Positions 34,784-43,574 of a DNA stretch of 64,000 nt are shown in pieces. Source of the stretch: Microbacterium sp. Au-Mic1 (GTDB taxonomy: Bacteria > Actinomycetota > Actinomycetes > Actinomycetales > Microbacteriaceae); contig NZ_JAJTTF010000008.1 of assembly GCF_021341785.1 (NCBI RefSeq), forward strand, positions 62,001-126,000, in the 5' to 3' direction. The notes beneath the pieces are model-generated. The model was not told the DNA's origin and made no database searches. It was given only the letters and a program-made list of their open reading frames with translations. The translations under genes and the position numbers were made by a program. How positions within the stretch are numbered: the stretch's first letter is position 1; the number at the start of each line of letters is the position of its first letter.

Positions 34784-34801
34784 GTTCGATAATACTTGAA
34801 C
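34784..34801. promoter_or_regulatory. Operator 1 GTTCGATAATACTTGAAC
   Basis: Inverted repeat with arms GTTCGA and TTGAAC (one mismatch). It contains the regulator's -10 and the -35 (TTGAAC) of the MFS promoter, so binding would shut both. Confidence 0.65.
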
Positions 34802-34824
34802 CTTTCCGTCGGGGCGAGTAGTCT
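34796..34824 (+). promoter_or_regulatory. MFS promoter TTGAAC-N17-TAGTCT
   Basis: -35 TTGAAC at 34796-34801, a 17-base spacer and -10 TAGTCT at 34819-34824. The predicted start site falls near 34831, at the edge of operator 2. Confidence 0.6.
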
Positions 34825-34831
34825 GCACAAC

Positions 34832-34849
34832 GTTCGATAATTCTCGAAC
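34832..34849. promoter_or_regulatory. Operator 2 GTTCGATAATTCTCGAAC
   Basis: Perfect six-base arms GTTCGA and TCGAAC. It is 15 of 18 bases identical to operator 1, 48 bases away centre to centre. It lies just after the predicted MFS transcription start. Confidence 0.68.
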
Positions 34850-34864
34850 GGATGAGGAGCACTC

Positions 34865-36094
34865 ATGACCACCCAGCCGATCGTCACTCCGCGGATCTCG
34901 GACTCGGGCGCCCTGACGCCGCGCCCCGCACGCACGCGGTTCGGGTTCGTGCTCGGGATCGTCGCGCAGATCCTGATGATGGCGGGGGCCAGCGCGCCGT
35001 CACCCTTCTACCCGGTGCTCGCGCAGCACCTGGGATTCGACGCCATCGTCATCACGGCGGTGTTCGCCGTGTACGCGGTCGCTCTGCTCCTCACCCTGCT
35101 GACGGCAGGCTCGCTCTCCGACCACGTCGGTCGCCGCCCGGTGATCGCCGTCGGCCTCGTCCTGCTCGCCGCGAGCATGGTGCTGTTCGGGAACGCCGGA
35201 TCCGTGACGCTGCTCGTGCTCGCACGCATCCTGCAGGGCGTCGCGAGCGGATTGCTCATCGCATCGCTCTCCGCGACGGTCCTCGACCTCGCCCCGCCGG
35301 CCCGGCCCGGATCGGCCGCGCTCTGGAACGCGCTGAGCCCCGGGATCGGCCTGGCCGCCGGCGCGCTGATCGCCGCGCTCGCGCTCGACACGACCCCGGA
35401 TGCGATGCTCGACGTCTTCACCCCGCTCGCGGTGGTCTACGTCGTGATCGCGATTCTCGTGCTCCTCGCGCCGGAGACCGCCCCGCGGCTGCCCGGCGCC
35501 TGGGCGTCGCTGCGCTTCCGGCTCTCGGTTCCGGCGGGGATCCGTGCCGAGTTCTGGCGGGCCGCGCCCGCCGTCATCGCGGGCTGGGCCACGGGCGGAC
35601 TGTTCCTCTCGCTCGGCGCGACGATCGTCCGCAACGAGCTCGGCGGCACCGCGCACCTCTGGCAGGGGCTCGCCGTCGCTCTCCTGGCCGGGGTCGGCGC
35701 CATCACGGCGTTCGTGATCCGGCGCCGCAGCGCCCGGACCATCGTGATCTTCGGCACCGCCGCTCTGGCCGTCGGCACCGCGCTCTCGCTGCTGGCGCTC
35801 GGGCTGGGCTCGCTCGCCGCCTACCTCGCGGCCGCCTCGGTGACGGGGATGGGTTTCGGCACCGCGTTCTTCGGCGTCGTCGGATCCCTCGCGCCCCGGA
35901 TCCCCGCGACCCAGCGCGCCGACGCCTTCGCCGTGCTGTACCTGCTCGCCTACCTCGCCTTCGGCGTGCCCGCAGTCATCGCGGGCGTGCTGGTCGCCCC
36001 GCTCGGGCTCGGCACGGTGTGCCTCGGATACGGCGTCGTCGTCATCGCGCTGTCGCTGATCGCACTCGTGCTGCGCGCCCGCCGTCGCGCCTGA
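34865..36094 (+). CDS. MFS transporter (DHA1-like efflux permease)
   Basis: 409 residues with 12 predicted helices. The loop 2-3 signature GSLSDHVGRRPVIAVG is intact (G-x-L-x-D-x-x-G-R-[RK]), and SGLLIASLSATVLDLAPPAR lies in helix 4-5. This matches drug:H+ antiporters of the DHA1 kind. The ATG at 34865 has GATGAGGAG upstream. It is controlled by the divergent ArsR-like protein through paired operators. Substrate unknown. Confidence 0.88.
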   Translation: MTTQPIVTPRISDSGALTPRPARTRFGFVLGIVAQILMMAGASAPSPFYPVLAQHLGFDAIVITAVFAVYAVALLLTLLTAGSLSDHVGRRPVIAVGLVLLAASMVLFGNAGSVTLLVLARILQGVASGLLIASLSATVLDLAPPARPGSAALWNALSPGIGLAAGALIAALALDTTPDAMLDVFTPLAVVYVVIAILVLLAPETAPRLPGAWASLRFRLSVPAGIRAEFWRAAPAVIAGWATGGLFLSLGATIVRNELGGTAHLWQGLAVALLAGVGAITAFVIRRRSARTIVIFGTAALAVGTALSLLALGLGSLAAYLAAASVTGMGFGTAFFGVVGSLAPRIPATQRADAFAVLYLLAYLAFGVPAVIAGVLVAPLGLGTVCLGYGVVVIALSLIALVLRARRRA

Positions 36095-36288
36095 GCCACG
36101 ACCGGCGGTCGCACGCTCCGCCGAGGAAGGGCTACGGCGGCCTGCCGGGCGGCGGACGTCACCGACTGTTCATCCCTCCGCAACCCCGCGTCCGCCTGGG
36201 CTGGCCAGGGTCGAATCGGATCCCGCGCGTGGACGACTGACGTCCGGATCGCGGATCCGCAATCGACCACGCATCCCTGGAGACCCCC

Positions 36289-38106
36289 GTGCCCCTGCTC
36301 CGCTCGCGTCGCACGCTCGCCGTCGCGCTCGCCTCCTTCCTCACCCTGGGCGGATCCGTCCTCGCCGCCGCCCCCGCCTCCGCCGCGGACGCGCCGACCG
36401 ACATCAAGGACGCGTCGTGCGCCGTCGGCGACGTCCGTGATCTGTGCGCACCCGTGGGCGATCTGCTCGACGTCCGCATCGGCGACGTGCACCCGACCCA
36501 GCCCTCGCTCGGCTACGACGAGGTGTACTACAAGCTCGGCCGCTACGACGCCGACCTCTCGAAGGACGCGATCAACAAGAAGTTCGCCGACTGGTGCGAG
36601 GCGAACGGCCAGCAGGACGCCGCGAGCGCCCAGCCGGACGCGACCCTGACGGATCCGTCCACCTTCACCTGCACGGTTCCGGTCGGCAGTGAGACGGCCG
36701 ACACGATCGCCCCGATGAAGACCGTGGTGATCGGCCCGCGGGGCGTGCTGTACCTCACCGACGGGCACCACACCCTCACCTCGTTCCAGGAGAACAGCGG
36801 CCCCGACGTGCACGTGCGGCTGCGGGTGCTCGGCAACCTGTCCGGTCTCTCGGACGCCGACTTCTGGGCGGCGATGCAGGCCAACAAGTGGACCTGGCTG
36901 CGCGACGTGAACGGCGACGCGATCACGCCCGCCCAGCTGCCGTCGAACGTCGGCCTGTCGAACTTCGAGGACGACCGCTTCCGCAGCATCCTCTACTTCG
37001 CGCGCGACATCGGCTACTCCGCCGACGGCGCCGTGCCGTTCCAGGAGTTCTACTGGGGCACCTGGCTGCGCACCCGCGCCGACATCCCGGTGGCGGCCTG
37101 GAACCAGGACGACTGGGCCGGATCCCTGGCGCTCGTGAAGCAGCTCACCCAGGCGCAGGTCGCGCTCGGCGCCGGCACCGTCGTCGATCCGCAGTCCGGC
37201 TACACCGCCGGTGACCTCAGCGTGCTCGGCGCCTGGAACGACGGCAAGGCCGAGTCCAAGGGGGAGTGGGCCAAGCTCGCCAAGCCGTACTCCGACGCCA
37301 AGCCCGGAAAGCTCGCGTACATGACCGAGTATCGCCTGCGCCACGTGACCCCGGCGCCGACCGCGCCCGCGGCACCGGCCGCGCCCACCGCGCTCGTCTC
37401 GGGCGCTTCGACCGCGGGCTCCCACGTCGCGGCCTCCTGGGCCGCTCCGGCCGACGGCGGATCCCCGATCACCGGCTACACCGTCGCGCTCGGCGCCGGC
37501 CTGTCCGCGGAGGTCGACGCGCACAGCACGTCGTTCACGTTCGACGGCGTCGCACCGGGCTCGTACGCGCTGACGGTCACCGCGCACAACGCCATCGGAT
37601 CGACCGCCTCCGCCGCGACGCCCGTGACGGTCGCCGACCCCGCCGCGATGCAGGGCTCGGTCGCGATCGCCGGCGACCTCCGCCCGGGCGGATCCGTGAC
37701 CGTGACCGCTAACGGCCTCGCCGCGGATGTGGAGGGCTTCGCGGTCGAGGTGCACTCCGACCCGGTCTCGCTCGGAACCGGATCCACGGACGCGTCCGGC
37801 ACGTTCGCGCTGCAGGCCGCACTGCCCGCATCCCTGCCCGCCGGGGCGCACACGGTGACCGTGTCGTTCAACGGCACCACGGTCGCCTCGGCCTCGTTCA
37901 CGGTCTCGTCCGGCGGTGACAGCGGATCCGGCAGTGGCGACACCGGATCCGGTTCGGGCTCGGCCGGTTCCGGATCCGGAGCCTCGGGAGCGCTCGCGAC
38001 CACCGGATCCGACGCGCCCATCGCCCTCGGCATCGCGGGCGCCGTCGTCATCGCCGTCGGCGTGCTGCTGCTCGTGCGACGCCGCGCCGGGCTCCATCAG
38101 GACTGA
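36289..38106 (+). CDS. Secreted ParB/Srx-like protein with FN3 domain and sortase E signal
   Basis: 605 residues. A Sec signal peptide ends at APASAADA (about residue 33). The next 330 residues match the ParB/Srx-like (ParBc_2) domain with DGHHTLTSF as its core motif. An FN3-like domain (TALVSGASTAGSHVAASWAA, GSPITGYTVALG) and a second beta domain follow, then a Gly/Ser-rich linker. The end, LATTG plus hydrophobic helix plus RRRAG, is an LAXTG class E sortase signal. GTG 36289 has GGAG upstream. The ParB-like domain may be nuclease-like, but on the cell wall its role is unknown. Confidence 0.8.
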   Translation: MPLLRSRRTLAVALASFLTLGGSVLAAAPASAADAPTDIKDASCAVGDVRDLCAPVGDLLDVRIGDVHPTQPSLGYDEVYYKLGRYDADLSKDAINKKFADWCEANGQQDAASAQPDATLTDPSTFTCTVPVGSETADTIAPMKTVVIGPRGVLYLTDGHHTLTSFQENSGPDVHVRLRVLGNLSGLSDADFWAAMQANKWTWLRDVNGDAITPAQLPSNVGLSNFEDDRFRSILYFARDIGYSADGAVPFQEFYWGTWLRTRADIPVAAWNQDDWAGSLALVKQLTQAQVALGAGTVVDPQSGYTAGDLSVLGAWNDGKAESKGEWAKLAKPYSDAKPGKLAYMTEYRLRHVTPAPTAPAAPAAPTALVSGASTAGSHVAASWAAPADGGSPITGYTVALGAGLSAEVDAHSTSFTFDGVAPGSYALTVTAHNAIGSTASAATPVTVADPAAMQGSVAIAGDLRPGGSVTVTANGLAADVEGFAVEVHSDPVSLGTGSTDASGTFALQAALPASLPAGAHTVTVSFNGTTVASASFTVSSGGDSGSGSGDTGSGSGSAGSGSGASGALATTGSDAPIALGIAGAVVIAVGVLLLVRRRAGLHQD

Positions 38107-38110
38107 CCGC

Positions 38111-38164
38111 CGCACGACGAGGGGCGCATGACCGGCGATCCGGTCGTGCGCCCCTCGTCGTGCG
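38111..38164. terminator. Bidirectional terminator, 18-bp perfect stem
   Basis: CGCACGACGAGGGGCGCA (38111-38128) pairs fully with 38147-38164, and the inner GACCGG/CCGGTC extends the stem to 24 pairs with one interruption. It lies between convergent stops at 38106 and 38174. Confidence 0.82.
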
Positions 38165-38173
38165 CGGTGCGCC

Positions 38174-40207
38174 CTACCGCGGTCCGCGGCGGAACAGCCC
38201 GGCGAACAGCGTGTGCAGCAGCGGCAGCACCGAGACGCTCATCAACACGGTTCCCAGCACCGGATTCACGGCGAGAACGACCGCCCCGCCGATGAGCAGC
38301 GCCGCGAACAGCAGGCCCGAGACGCCCCGGCGGATGAGGCCGTCGATGCGGTCGAGCCGGCGCTCGATGCGCGACGTGTCGAACGTGACGGATCCCTCGT
38401 CGACCCGGGTGATGATCTCGTCGATCCGCTTCGGCAGCCGCCAGAGGGTCGCGGCGTTCGCGCCGGCCTGCTGCGCGAAGTCGCGCACGAGGTTCCCGCT
38501 CTCATCCGCCAGCAGGCGGGTGGCGTAGGGCTCGATCGATTCCCAGATGTTGAACTGCGGATCCAGCCCGCTGCACATGCCCGAGGTGAGCGAGACGGCG
38601 CGGATGAGCAGGAGCAACCCCTCCGGAAGCTGCACCGGCAGCGAGCGCATCGTGTCGCCGAACTCGACGGCGAAGCCCTGGAACTCCCGCGGATCCACAT
38701 CGCGCAGCTCGGCGAAGCCCATGCCGCCGAAGCGGGCGAACACGGCGGTGAGCGCGCGCTCCAGCTCGCGGTTCTCGGCGGAGGGCATGACCACGCCGAT
38801 CTCCTGTGCGGCGGCGACCATGCCCTTCCCGTCGCGCGAGGCAGCGGCGATGAACAGCGTGCGCAGGCCGTGCCGGATCCCCTCTGGCACCTCCGCCATC
38901 ATCCCGAAGTCGATGAACGTGAGTCGCCAGGCCGGGTGGGACTCACCGCCCTTCGGGAAGCCGCCCATCGCGGTCGCTGAGCCCGTCGAAGCGCCCGGCA
39001 TCCCCACCCCACCGGCCCGGTGCGGGGTGACGAAGATGTTCCCCGGATGGGGATCCGCGTGCACGAACCCGTGGGTGAAGAGCTGGTCGAACATGACCTC
39101 GGCGAACACGCGGGCGACGTCGGCGGGGTCGATGCCGGCCGCGCGCAGAGCGTCGATGTCGTTGATCTTGATCGCGGTGACGTCCGAGAGCGTGAGCACG
39201 CGACGCGTGGTGCGCTCCCAGGCCACGAGCGGCGCATCGACCCTCGGATCATGGGCGAAGTTCTCGGCGAACCGCTCGGAGGCTGCGGCCTCGTGCAGGT
39301 AGTCGATCTCCTCGAGGCTGGTCTGCGCGAACTCCTCGACGAGGGCGGGGGCATCGACGCGGTCGGCGATGAACCTGATACGTCGCAGCCAGCCCGCCAC
39401 CCGGCGGAGCGCGGCGAGGTCCGTGGCGACCACCTGGTCGATCCCGGGGCGCTGCACCTTGACCACGACCTCCGCGAATCCCGCGTCGGCGGCATCGAGC
39501 TCGGACAGCCGCGCGCGATGCGCCTGCCCCAGGGACGCGGCGGCGAGCGGCGCCTCATCGAACCATGCGAAGGCGCGCTCGAGGGGTACGCCCAGTTCGG
39601 CCTCGGCGAGCGTGCGGATCTCCGCCACGGGCACGGGCGGCACCTCGTCCTGCAGGCCGGCGAGCTCGGTCGTGATCTCGGGGGGCAGCACGTCCAGGCG
39701 CGACGACATGAACTGGCCGACCTTGATCATCAGCCCGCCGAGTTCGACCGCGAGCACATGGAACCGCTGCGCGAGCGTGCGCATCCGGCGCTCGCGGCTG
39801 TTGTCGGCGACGCGGGTGAAGCCGATCCGCGGCAACGCCAGCTCGAACCACCACGTCTGCACGAGCACGCGCGCCGCGAATCCCAGGATCCGCCGGTATC
39901 TGGCGCGCAGGGGCGGTCCCGCTTCGCCGCCAGGGCGGGAGGCCGACGTCGTGGGTGCGGATACCGCCGGCGAAGGTGCCGCCACCGGTATCGATCTCGC
40001 AGACGCAGCTGGAGCCGGCATCGCTGCGGCCGGCGCCGGCGCGGCTGCGTCCGGTGCGGCCTGCGCCGGTGCCGCCTGCGCGGCTGCGGCCGGCGCGCTC
40101 GATGCCGTCGCCGGATCAGTGGCTTCCGCGCGCGCGGAAGTCACCGCCGGCGCCTGATCCGGGGGCTGGCTCAGGAACCAGTCGTCGTTGTTCTCCCCTG
40201 CCGCCAT
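38174..40207 (-). CDS. ABC1/UbiB (AarF) atypical kinase
   Basis: 677 residues. The first ~95 residues are Ala/Pro-rich and disordered. The ABC1 kinase domain contains KVGQFMSSRLDVLP (KxGQ), the Ala-rich loop AAASLGQAHRA, Lys in VVVKVQRPGID, Glu in TSLEEIDYLHEA, HADPHPGNIF and DFG in FIDFGMMAEV. Two hydrophobic helices close the protein. Family members support quinone and lipid metabolism at the membrane. ATG 40207 overlaps the PadR stop (ATGA). A short dispersed repeat is inserted in frame between the HPGNIF and DFG motifs and encodes GASTGSATA. Confidence 0.9.
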   Translation of the reverse strand: MAAGENNDDWFLSQPPDQAPAVTSARAEATDPATASSAPAAAAQAAPAQAAPDAAAPAPAAAMPAPAASARSIPVAAPSPAVSAPTTSASRPGGEAGPPLRARYRRILGFAARVLVQTWWFELALPRIGFTRVADNSRERRMRTLAQRFHVLAVELGGLMIKVGQFMSSRLDVLPPEITTELAGLQDEVPPVPVAEIRTLAEAELGVPLERAFAWFDEAPLAAASLGQAHRARLSELDAADAGFAEVVVKVQRPGIDQVVATDLAALRRVAGWLRRIRFIADRVDAPALVEEFAQTSLEEIDYLHEAAASERFAENFAHDPRVDAPLVAWERTTRRVLTLSDVTAIKINDIDALRAAGIDPADVARVFAEVMFDQLFTHGFVHADPHPGNIFVTPHRAGGVGMPGASTGSATAMGGFPKGGESHPAWRLTFIDFGMMAEVPEGIRHGLRTLFIAAASRDGKGMVAAAQEIGVVMPSAENRELERALTAVFARFGGMGFAELRDVDPREFQGFAVEFGDTMRSLPVQLPEGLLLLIRAVSLTSGMCSGLDPQFNIWESIEPYATRLLADESGNLVRDFAQQAGANAATLWRLPKRIDEIITRVDEGSVTFDTSRIERRLDRIDGLIRRGVSGLLFAALLIGGAVVLAVNPVLGTVLMSVSVLPLLHTLFAGLFRRGPR
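38972..38993. repeat. 22-bp dispersed-repeat-like segment inside the ABC1 kinase gene
   Basis: A segment opening GGTCGCTGAGCCCGTCGAAG, in frame within the kinase. It resembles the shared GGTCG(T/C)TGAGC start of the 30-bp repeat at 44895. It encodes part of GASTGSATA, a loop insertion between kinase motifs. Confidence 0.5.
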
Positions 40208-40818
40208 CAGTCGGCGAGGATCGCGTACAGCTTGCGGCGAGCGTCGTCGAGCACCTCGATCGCCTGCTGCACCTGCTCCGGAGTGCCCGTGCGCGCGACC
40301 TGCGCCGCGGCGCCGGCGAGGTCGACCCCCGCCTTGGGCAACGCGCCGAACTGCCCGCCGAACGGCCCACCGAACGGTGCGCCGCCACGAGCGCCCTCCC
40401 ACGGCGGCGCCCCGGCCTCGTCGGCGACGGCGCGGCCGGCCTCGGTGAGCGAGTAGGTCTTGCGGCCGCCCTGCTCGGCGGCCTCGATGAGGCCCTCGTC
40501 CGCGAGCAGCTGCAGGGTCGGGTAGACGGATCCGGCGCTCGGCTTCCACGACCCGCCGCTGCGCTCCTCGATCTCCTGGATGATCTGGTACCCGTGCATG
40601 GGCTGCTCGGCGAGAAGCGCGAGCACCGCGGTGCGCACGTCGCCACGAGCCATCCGCGGAGTGGTGGTGGGACGCTGCTCGAACGCGGAGCGCAGGTGCT
40701 CCATCGCCTCCCAGAGCCCGGCGGTCGGGTTCATCCCCGGGCGTCCGCCGAAGCCGCGGCCCCCGCCCGGACCGAACCCCGGTCCACCGAAACCGCGCGA
40801 TGCATAGCTGTTGTCCAT
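40207..40818 (-). CDS. PadR-family transcriptional regulator
   Basis: 203 residues. A Gly-rich N-terminal tail (about 1-55) precedes the PadR winged helix (RTAVLALLAEQPMHGYQIIQ, GSWKPSAGSVYPTLQLLADE, GLIEAAEQGGRKTYSLTEAG). A second Gly/Phe-rich stretch (GGAPFGGPFGGQFG) and a C-terminal dimerisation helix follow. The start is ATG 40818 behind GAGGAGG. It is translationally coupled to the ABC1 kinase, which it probably controls with itself. Confidence 0.9.
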   Translation of the reverse strand: MDNSYASRGFGGPGFGPGGGRGFGGRPGMNPTAGLWEAMEHLRSAFEQRPTTTPRMARGDVRTAVLALLAEQPMHGYQIIQEIEERSGGSWKPSAGSVYPTLQLLADEGLIEAAEQGGRKTYSLTEAGRAVADEAGAPPWEGARGGAPFGGPFGGQFGALPKAGVDLAGAAAQVARTGTPEQVQQAIEVLDDARRKLYAILAD

Positions 40819-40849
40819 GACGACCTCCTCGAGTGGCACCCGTTTCGAG

Positions 40850-40879
40850 CGATAGTCAACGATATGTCGCTATGTATCG
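40850..40879. promoter_or_regulatory. Candidate PadR operator region rich in CGATA/TATCG
   Basis: Contains GCGATAGTCAACGATATGTC followed by GCTATGTATCG. CGATA (40861 region) and TATCG (40874-40878) form inverted arms, and further GCGATA and TGTCGC halves overlap. It lies 32-61 bases upstream of the PadR start. Exact half-site boundaries are uncertain. Confidence 0.5.
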
Positions 40880-40933
40880 GAAGGGAAGAGCGGATCGAGA
40901 TCCGATGTCAGAGACCGGCCTTACTGTCCGGGC

Positions 40934-41863
40934 ATGGCATTCAAGACACGGAGCGGACGTACAGTCGCCATCGGACGAGGCGCGATGATAACTGCGAGGT
41001 GGATCTGGGGCGCGTCTTCGATCCTGCTGATAGCGCCTTTGGCCCTGGTTGTGCTCCACCTGGTCTGGTTTGCAGATCAGGATCGGCGCGAGGTGCTAGA
41101 GCCAGCGCTGCTATCAGCCGCACGGACCGCTCTTTACCTGATGCTGATGCTGATGCTGATCCGTGTCTTCGTCGTGCTGTGTGCCATGGGGACCTTCTTC
41201 GGGCCGAGCGCGCGGATTAGCGATGCGCTCGCCGCTATCATCCAGTCTCGGACTGGCCGCTGGACCACGCTCAGTGCAGCCGCAACGCTCACACTCATAC
41301 CGATCCTTCGATTTCAGCCGCTCAGCACCGCGCTGATCACCGCACTCACACTGCTGCTCGTTGTCATGGACATCTTTGTCCTCCGGGGATTGCGCCACCT
41401 CAGTTTGGCCAGTCGCGCACGACCGTTCTTCGAGGGGATGACCGAAGAGGAAAAGACGGCAGCGGCCCGCCCCTGGCCACAGGGCGACCGGCCAAGCTTC
41501 CCAGACCCCACCACAACTGAATCGATCCGCGACGCTCTGCTATATCAGGCGCGGGCGACAAACATCGCCCTTGCACACAGCTGGTCGGGCGCAGGGATCG
41601 CACTAGTGTTCTCCGCATTCATCGGATCAGCCATCGTCGCGAGCTGGACCGATCAGGGGCCCGGGACCATGTTCTTGTTGATACTGGTCCTCGGCGCTGT
41701 ATCGCTCGGATATTGGCTGCAGCGACGCGCTCAATCCTACGAAGGCCTTGCCGAGCGCTTCGCGGCGCGCGCCGAGACGCTTCGAACCGCTCGCCCACCT
41801 CGTACCCTGCATGCTCGTGGTCGAAGCAGAAGGCGCGAGACTGGCCGCCGGTCCATCCCATGA
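40934..41863 (+). CDS. Atypical four-to-five-helix membrane protein
   Basis: 309 residues with hydrophobic segments at ASSILLIAPLALVVLHLVW, ALYLMLMLMLIRVFVVLCAM, LTLIPILRFQPLSTALITAL, IALVFSAFIGSAIVAS and FLLILVLGAVSLGYWLQ. The C-terminus is basic. Codon use includes more A/T-ending codons (ATA, CTA, TTG) than the neighbours and the gene looks lower in GC, so acquisition by transfer is plausible. A run of ctgatg units encodes LMLMLML. The ATG at 40934 or 40985 may be the start. No family is recognised. Confidence 0.65.
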   Translation: MAFKTRSGRTVAIGRGAMITARWIWGASSILLIAPLALVVLHLVWFADQDRREVLEPALLSAARTALYLMLMLMLIRVFVVLCAMGTFFGPSARISDALAAIIQSRTGRWTTLSAAATLTLIPILRFQPLSTALITALTLLLVVMDIFVLRGLRHLSLASRARPFFEGMTEEEKTAAARPWPQGDRPSFPDPTTTESIRDALLYQARATNIALAHSWSGAGIALVFSAFIGSAIVASWTDQGPGTMFLLILVLGAVSLGYWLQRRAQSYEGLAERFAARAETLRTARPPRTLHARGRSRRRETGRRSIP

Positions 41864-41906
41864 CGCCACGCCCGGACCGCACCGCTTCACGCCCTACGGT
41901 TGAGGG

Positions 41907-42662
41907 ATGACGATCACCGCCGCGGCAGACGGATCCGCCCTGGGAAACCCCGGACCCAACGGCTGGGCCTGGTACATCGACGACGACAACTGGGCCGCCG
42001 GCGGATCCCCTCACGGCACGAACAACCAGGGCGAACTGCGGGCCGTGCTGGAGCTGCTGCGCGCGACCTCGACCGCCGCGGGCGAGAAGCTCGTGATCGA
42101 GTGCGACAGCCGGTACGTCATCGACTCCGTCACGAAATGGATGCCGGGCTGGAAGCGCAAGGGCTGGCGCAAGTCCGACGGCGGGCCGGTGCTCAACCGC
42201 GACCTACTCGAGGGCATCGACGAGGAGCTTCGCGGGCGCGACGTCTCGTTCACCTGGGTCAAGGGCCACGCCGGGCACCCTCTGAACGAGGCCGCGGACC
42301 AGCGCGCGAACGGCGCGGCGACCGCGTACCAGCGCAAGCAGGAGCCCGACCGCGGACCGGGCTTCACCGCGGGCGCGTCGACGATGAGCACTCCTCCGGC
42401 GGTGCTCGACGAGCCCGCTGCGGCGGCACCTTCCGGAACCTCCTCTGCAGCGTTCGCGCTTCCCGTCGTCGCCTCCTCCGCCGCGCCCGCGCCCGCCCTC
42501 TGGGCCGAGGCCTCCGACCTGCTCGACGGCCTCGACCTCCCCGCCGACACGACCCCGATCGACCTGCGCATCACGCTCAGCGCCGAGGAGCACGCCCGCC
42601 TCCGCGACCGCGCCGATGCACAGGGTGTGTCGCTCGAAGAGGCGCTGCGCCGGTTGATCTGA
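41907..42662 (+). CDS. Ribonuclease HI with C-terminal extension
   Basis: 251 residues. The catalytic Asp-Glu-Asp-Asp set is visible: AAADGSALGNPGP, NNQGELRAVLELL, IECDSRYVIDSV and VKGHAGHPLNEAADQRAN. It removes RNA from RNA:DNA hybrids. The enzyme domain ends near residue 150. The remaining ~100 residues are an Ala-rich linker and a ribbon-helix-helix-like tail (RITLSAEEHARLRDRADAQG, then SLEEALRRLI), which is unusual for RNase HI. TACGGT ends six bases before the ATG, pointing to leaderless transcription. Confidence 0.9.
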   Translation: MTITAAADGSALGNPGPNGWAWYIDDDNWAAGGSPHGTNNQGELRAVLELLRATSTAAGEKLVIECDSRYVIDSVTKWMPGWKRKGWRKSDGGPVLNRDLLEGIDEELRGRDVSFTWVKGHAGHPLNEAADQRANGAATAYQRKQEPDRGPGFTAGASTMSTPPAVLDEPAAAAPSGTSSAAFALPVVASSAAPAPALWAEASDLLDGLDLPADTTPIDLRITLSAEEHARLRDRADAQGVSLEEALRRLI

Positions 42663-42704
42663 TCGGATCCGGTACCGGCGAGATGCAGATCCGCCGGATC
42701 CGCG

Positions 42705-43574
42705 CTATCGCCCCTCGAGCAGCTCGCGCAGCCGGGTGACCTCTTCGGCCGGCATCGAGTAGGTGTGCTCGGGCGCGGGGTACACGCGTCCGCGCACCTC
42801 GTCGGCGTAGGCGGTCACGCCGCCGATCGCCGCGGTCCGCAGATCTGCATAGCGCTTGACGAACTTCGCCGCGCCGCCGTCGTAGATGCCGAGCAGGTCG
42901 TGGAACACGAGCACCTGACCGTCGGTGGCGGATCCGGCTCCGATCCCGATCACCGGGATGTCGATGAGCGGCATGAGCGCGGCGGTGAGCTCGCTCGGCA
43001 CGGCCTCGACGACGAGCAGCGCGCAGCCCGCGTCCTGCAGCGCGATCGCGCTGTCGATCACGGCGAGCGCGGCCTCGGCGGTGCGGCCCTGTGAGCGGTA
43101 GCCGCCGAGCGACGTCGCCGTCTGCGGGGTGAGGCCGACGTGGCCGACGACAGGGATCCCGGCCTCCACCAGCGCCCGCGCGCGCTGCACCGAGGTGCCG
43201 CCGCGCTCGATCTTAACGAGGTCGCAGCCGGTCTCCTTCACGAAGCGCTGAGCCGTGGCGAGCGCCTGCGCGTCGGAGGTCTCGTACGACCCGAACGGCA
43301 GATCGGCGACGAGCAGCGGCTTGGTGAGCCCGCGCCGCACGGCCTTCGTGAGCATGATCATCTCGTCGACCGACACCGGCACCGTGCTGTCGTAACCGAG
43401 CACCGTCATCGCCGCGGAGTCGCCCACGAGCACCATGTCGACGCCCGCCGCCTCGACGATCTGCGCACCGGGGTGGTCATAGGCGGTGACCATGACGATC
43501 GGCTCGCCTGCAGCCTTCTTCTCGGCGAGGTCGCGGAGGGTGAGGCGGCGGGTGGGGGCGGCGTGAGCGCTCAT
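42705..43574 (-). CDS. panB: 3-methyl-2-oxobutanoate hydroxymethyltransferase
   Basis: 289 residues of the PanB (beta/alpha)8 family. [35 protein letters not shown] (Mg2+-ligand Asp) and [20 protein letters not shown] are diagnostic. It makes ketopantoate from alpha-ketoisovalerate and methylene-tetrahydrofolate, the first committed step to pantothenate and CoA. The ATG overlaps the panD stop (ATGA), so it is the last gene of the operon. Confidence 0.96.
   Translation of the reverse strand: MSAHAAPTRRLTLRDLAEKKAAGEPIVMVTAYDHPGAQIVEAAGVDMVLVGDSAAMTVLGYDSTVPVSVDEMIMLTKAVRRGLTKPLLVADLPFGSYETSDAQALATAQRFVKETGCDLVKIERGGTSVQRARALVEAGIPVVGHVGLTPQTATSLGGYRSQGRTAEAALAVIDSAIALQDAGCALLVVEAVPSELTAALMPLIDIPVIGIGAGSATDGQVLVFHDLLGIYDGGAAKFVKRYADLRTAAIGGVTAYADEVRGRVYPAPEHTYSMPAEEVTRLRELLEGR

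Noticed and set aside
41142..41165. Phase-variable simple repeat
   Set aside because: The ctgatg units encode LMLMLML in a helix; loss or gain of a unit keeps the frame, so it would not switch the gene off.
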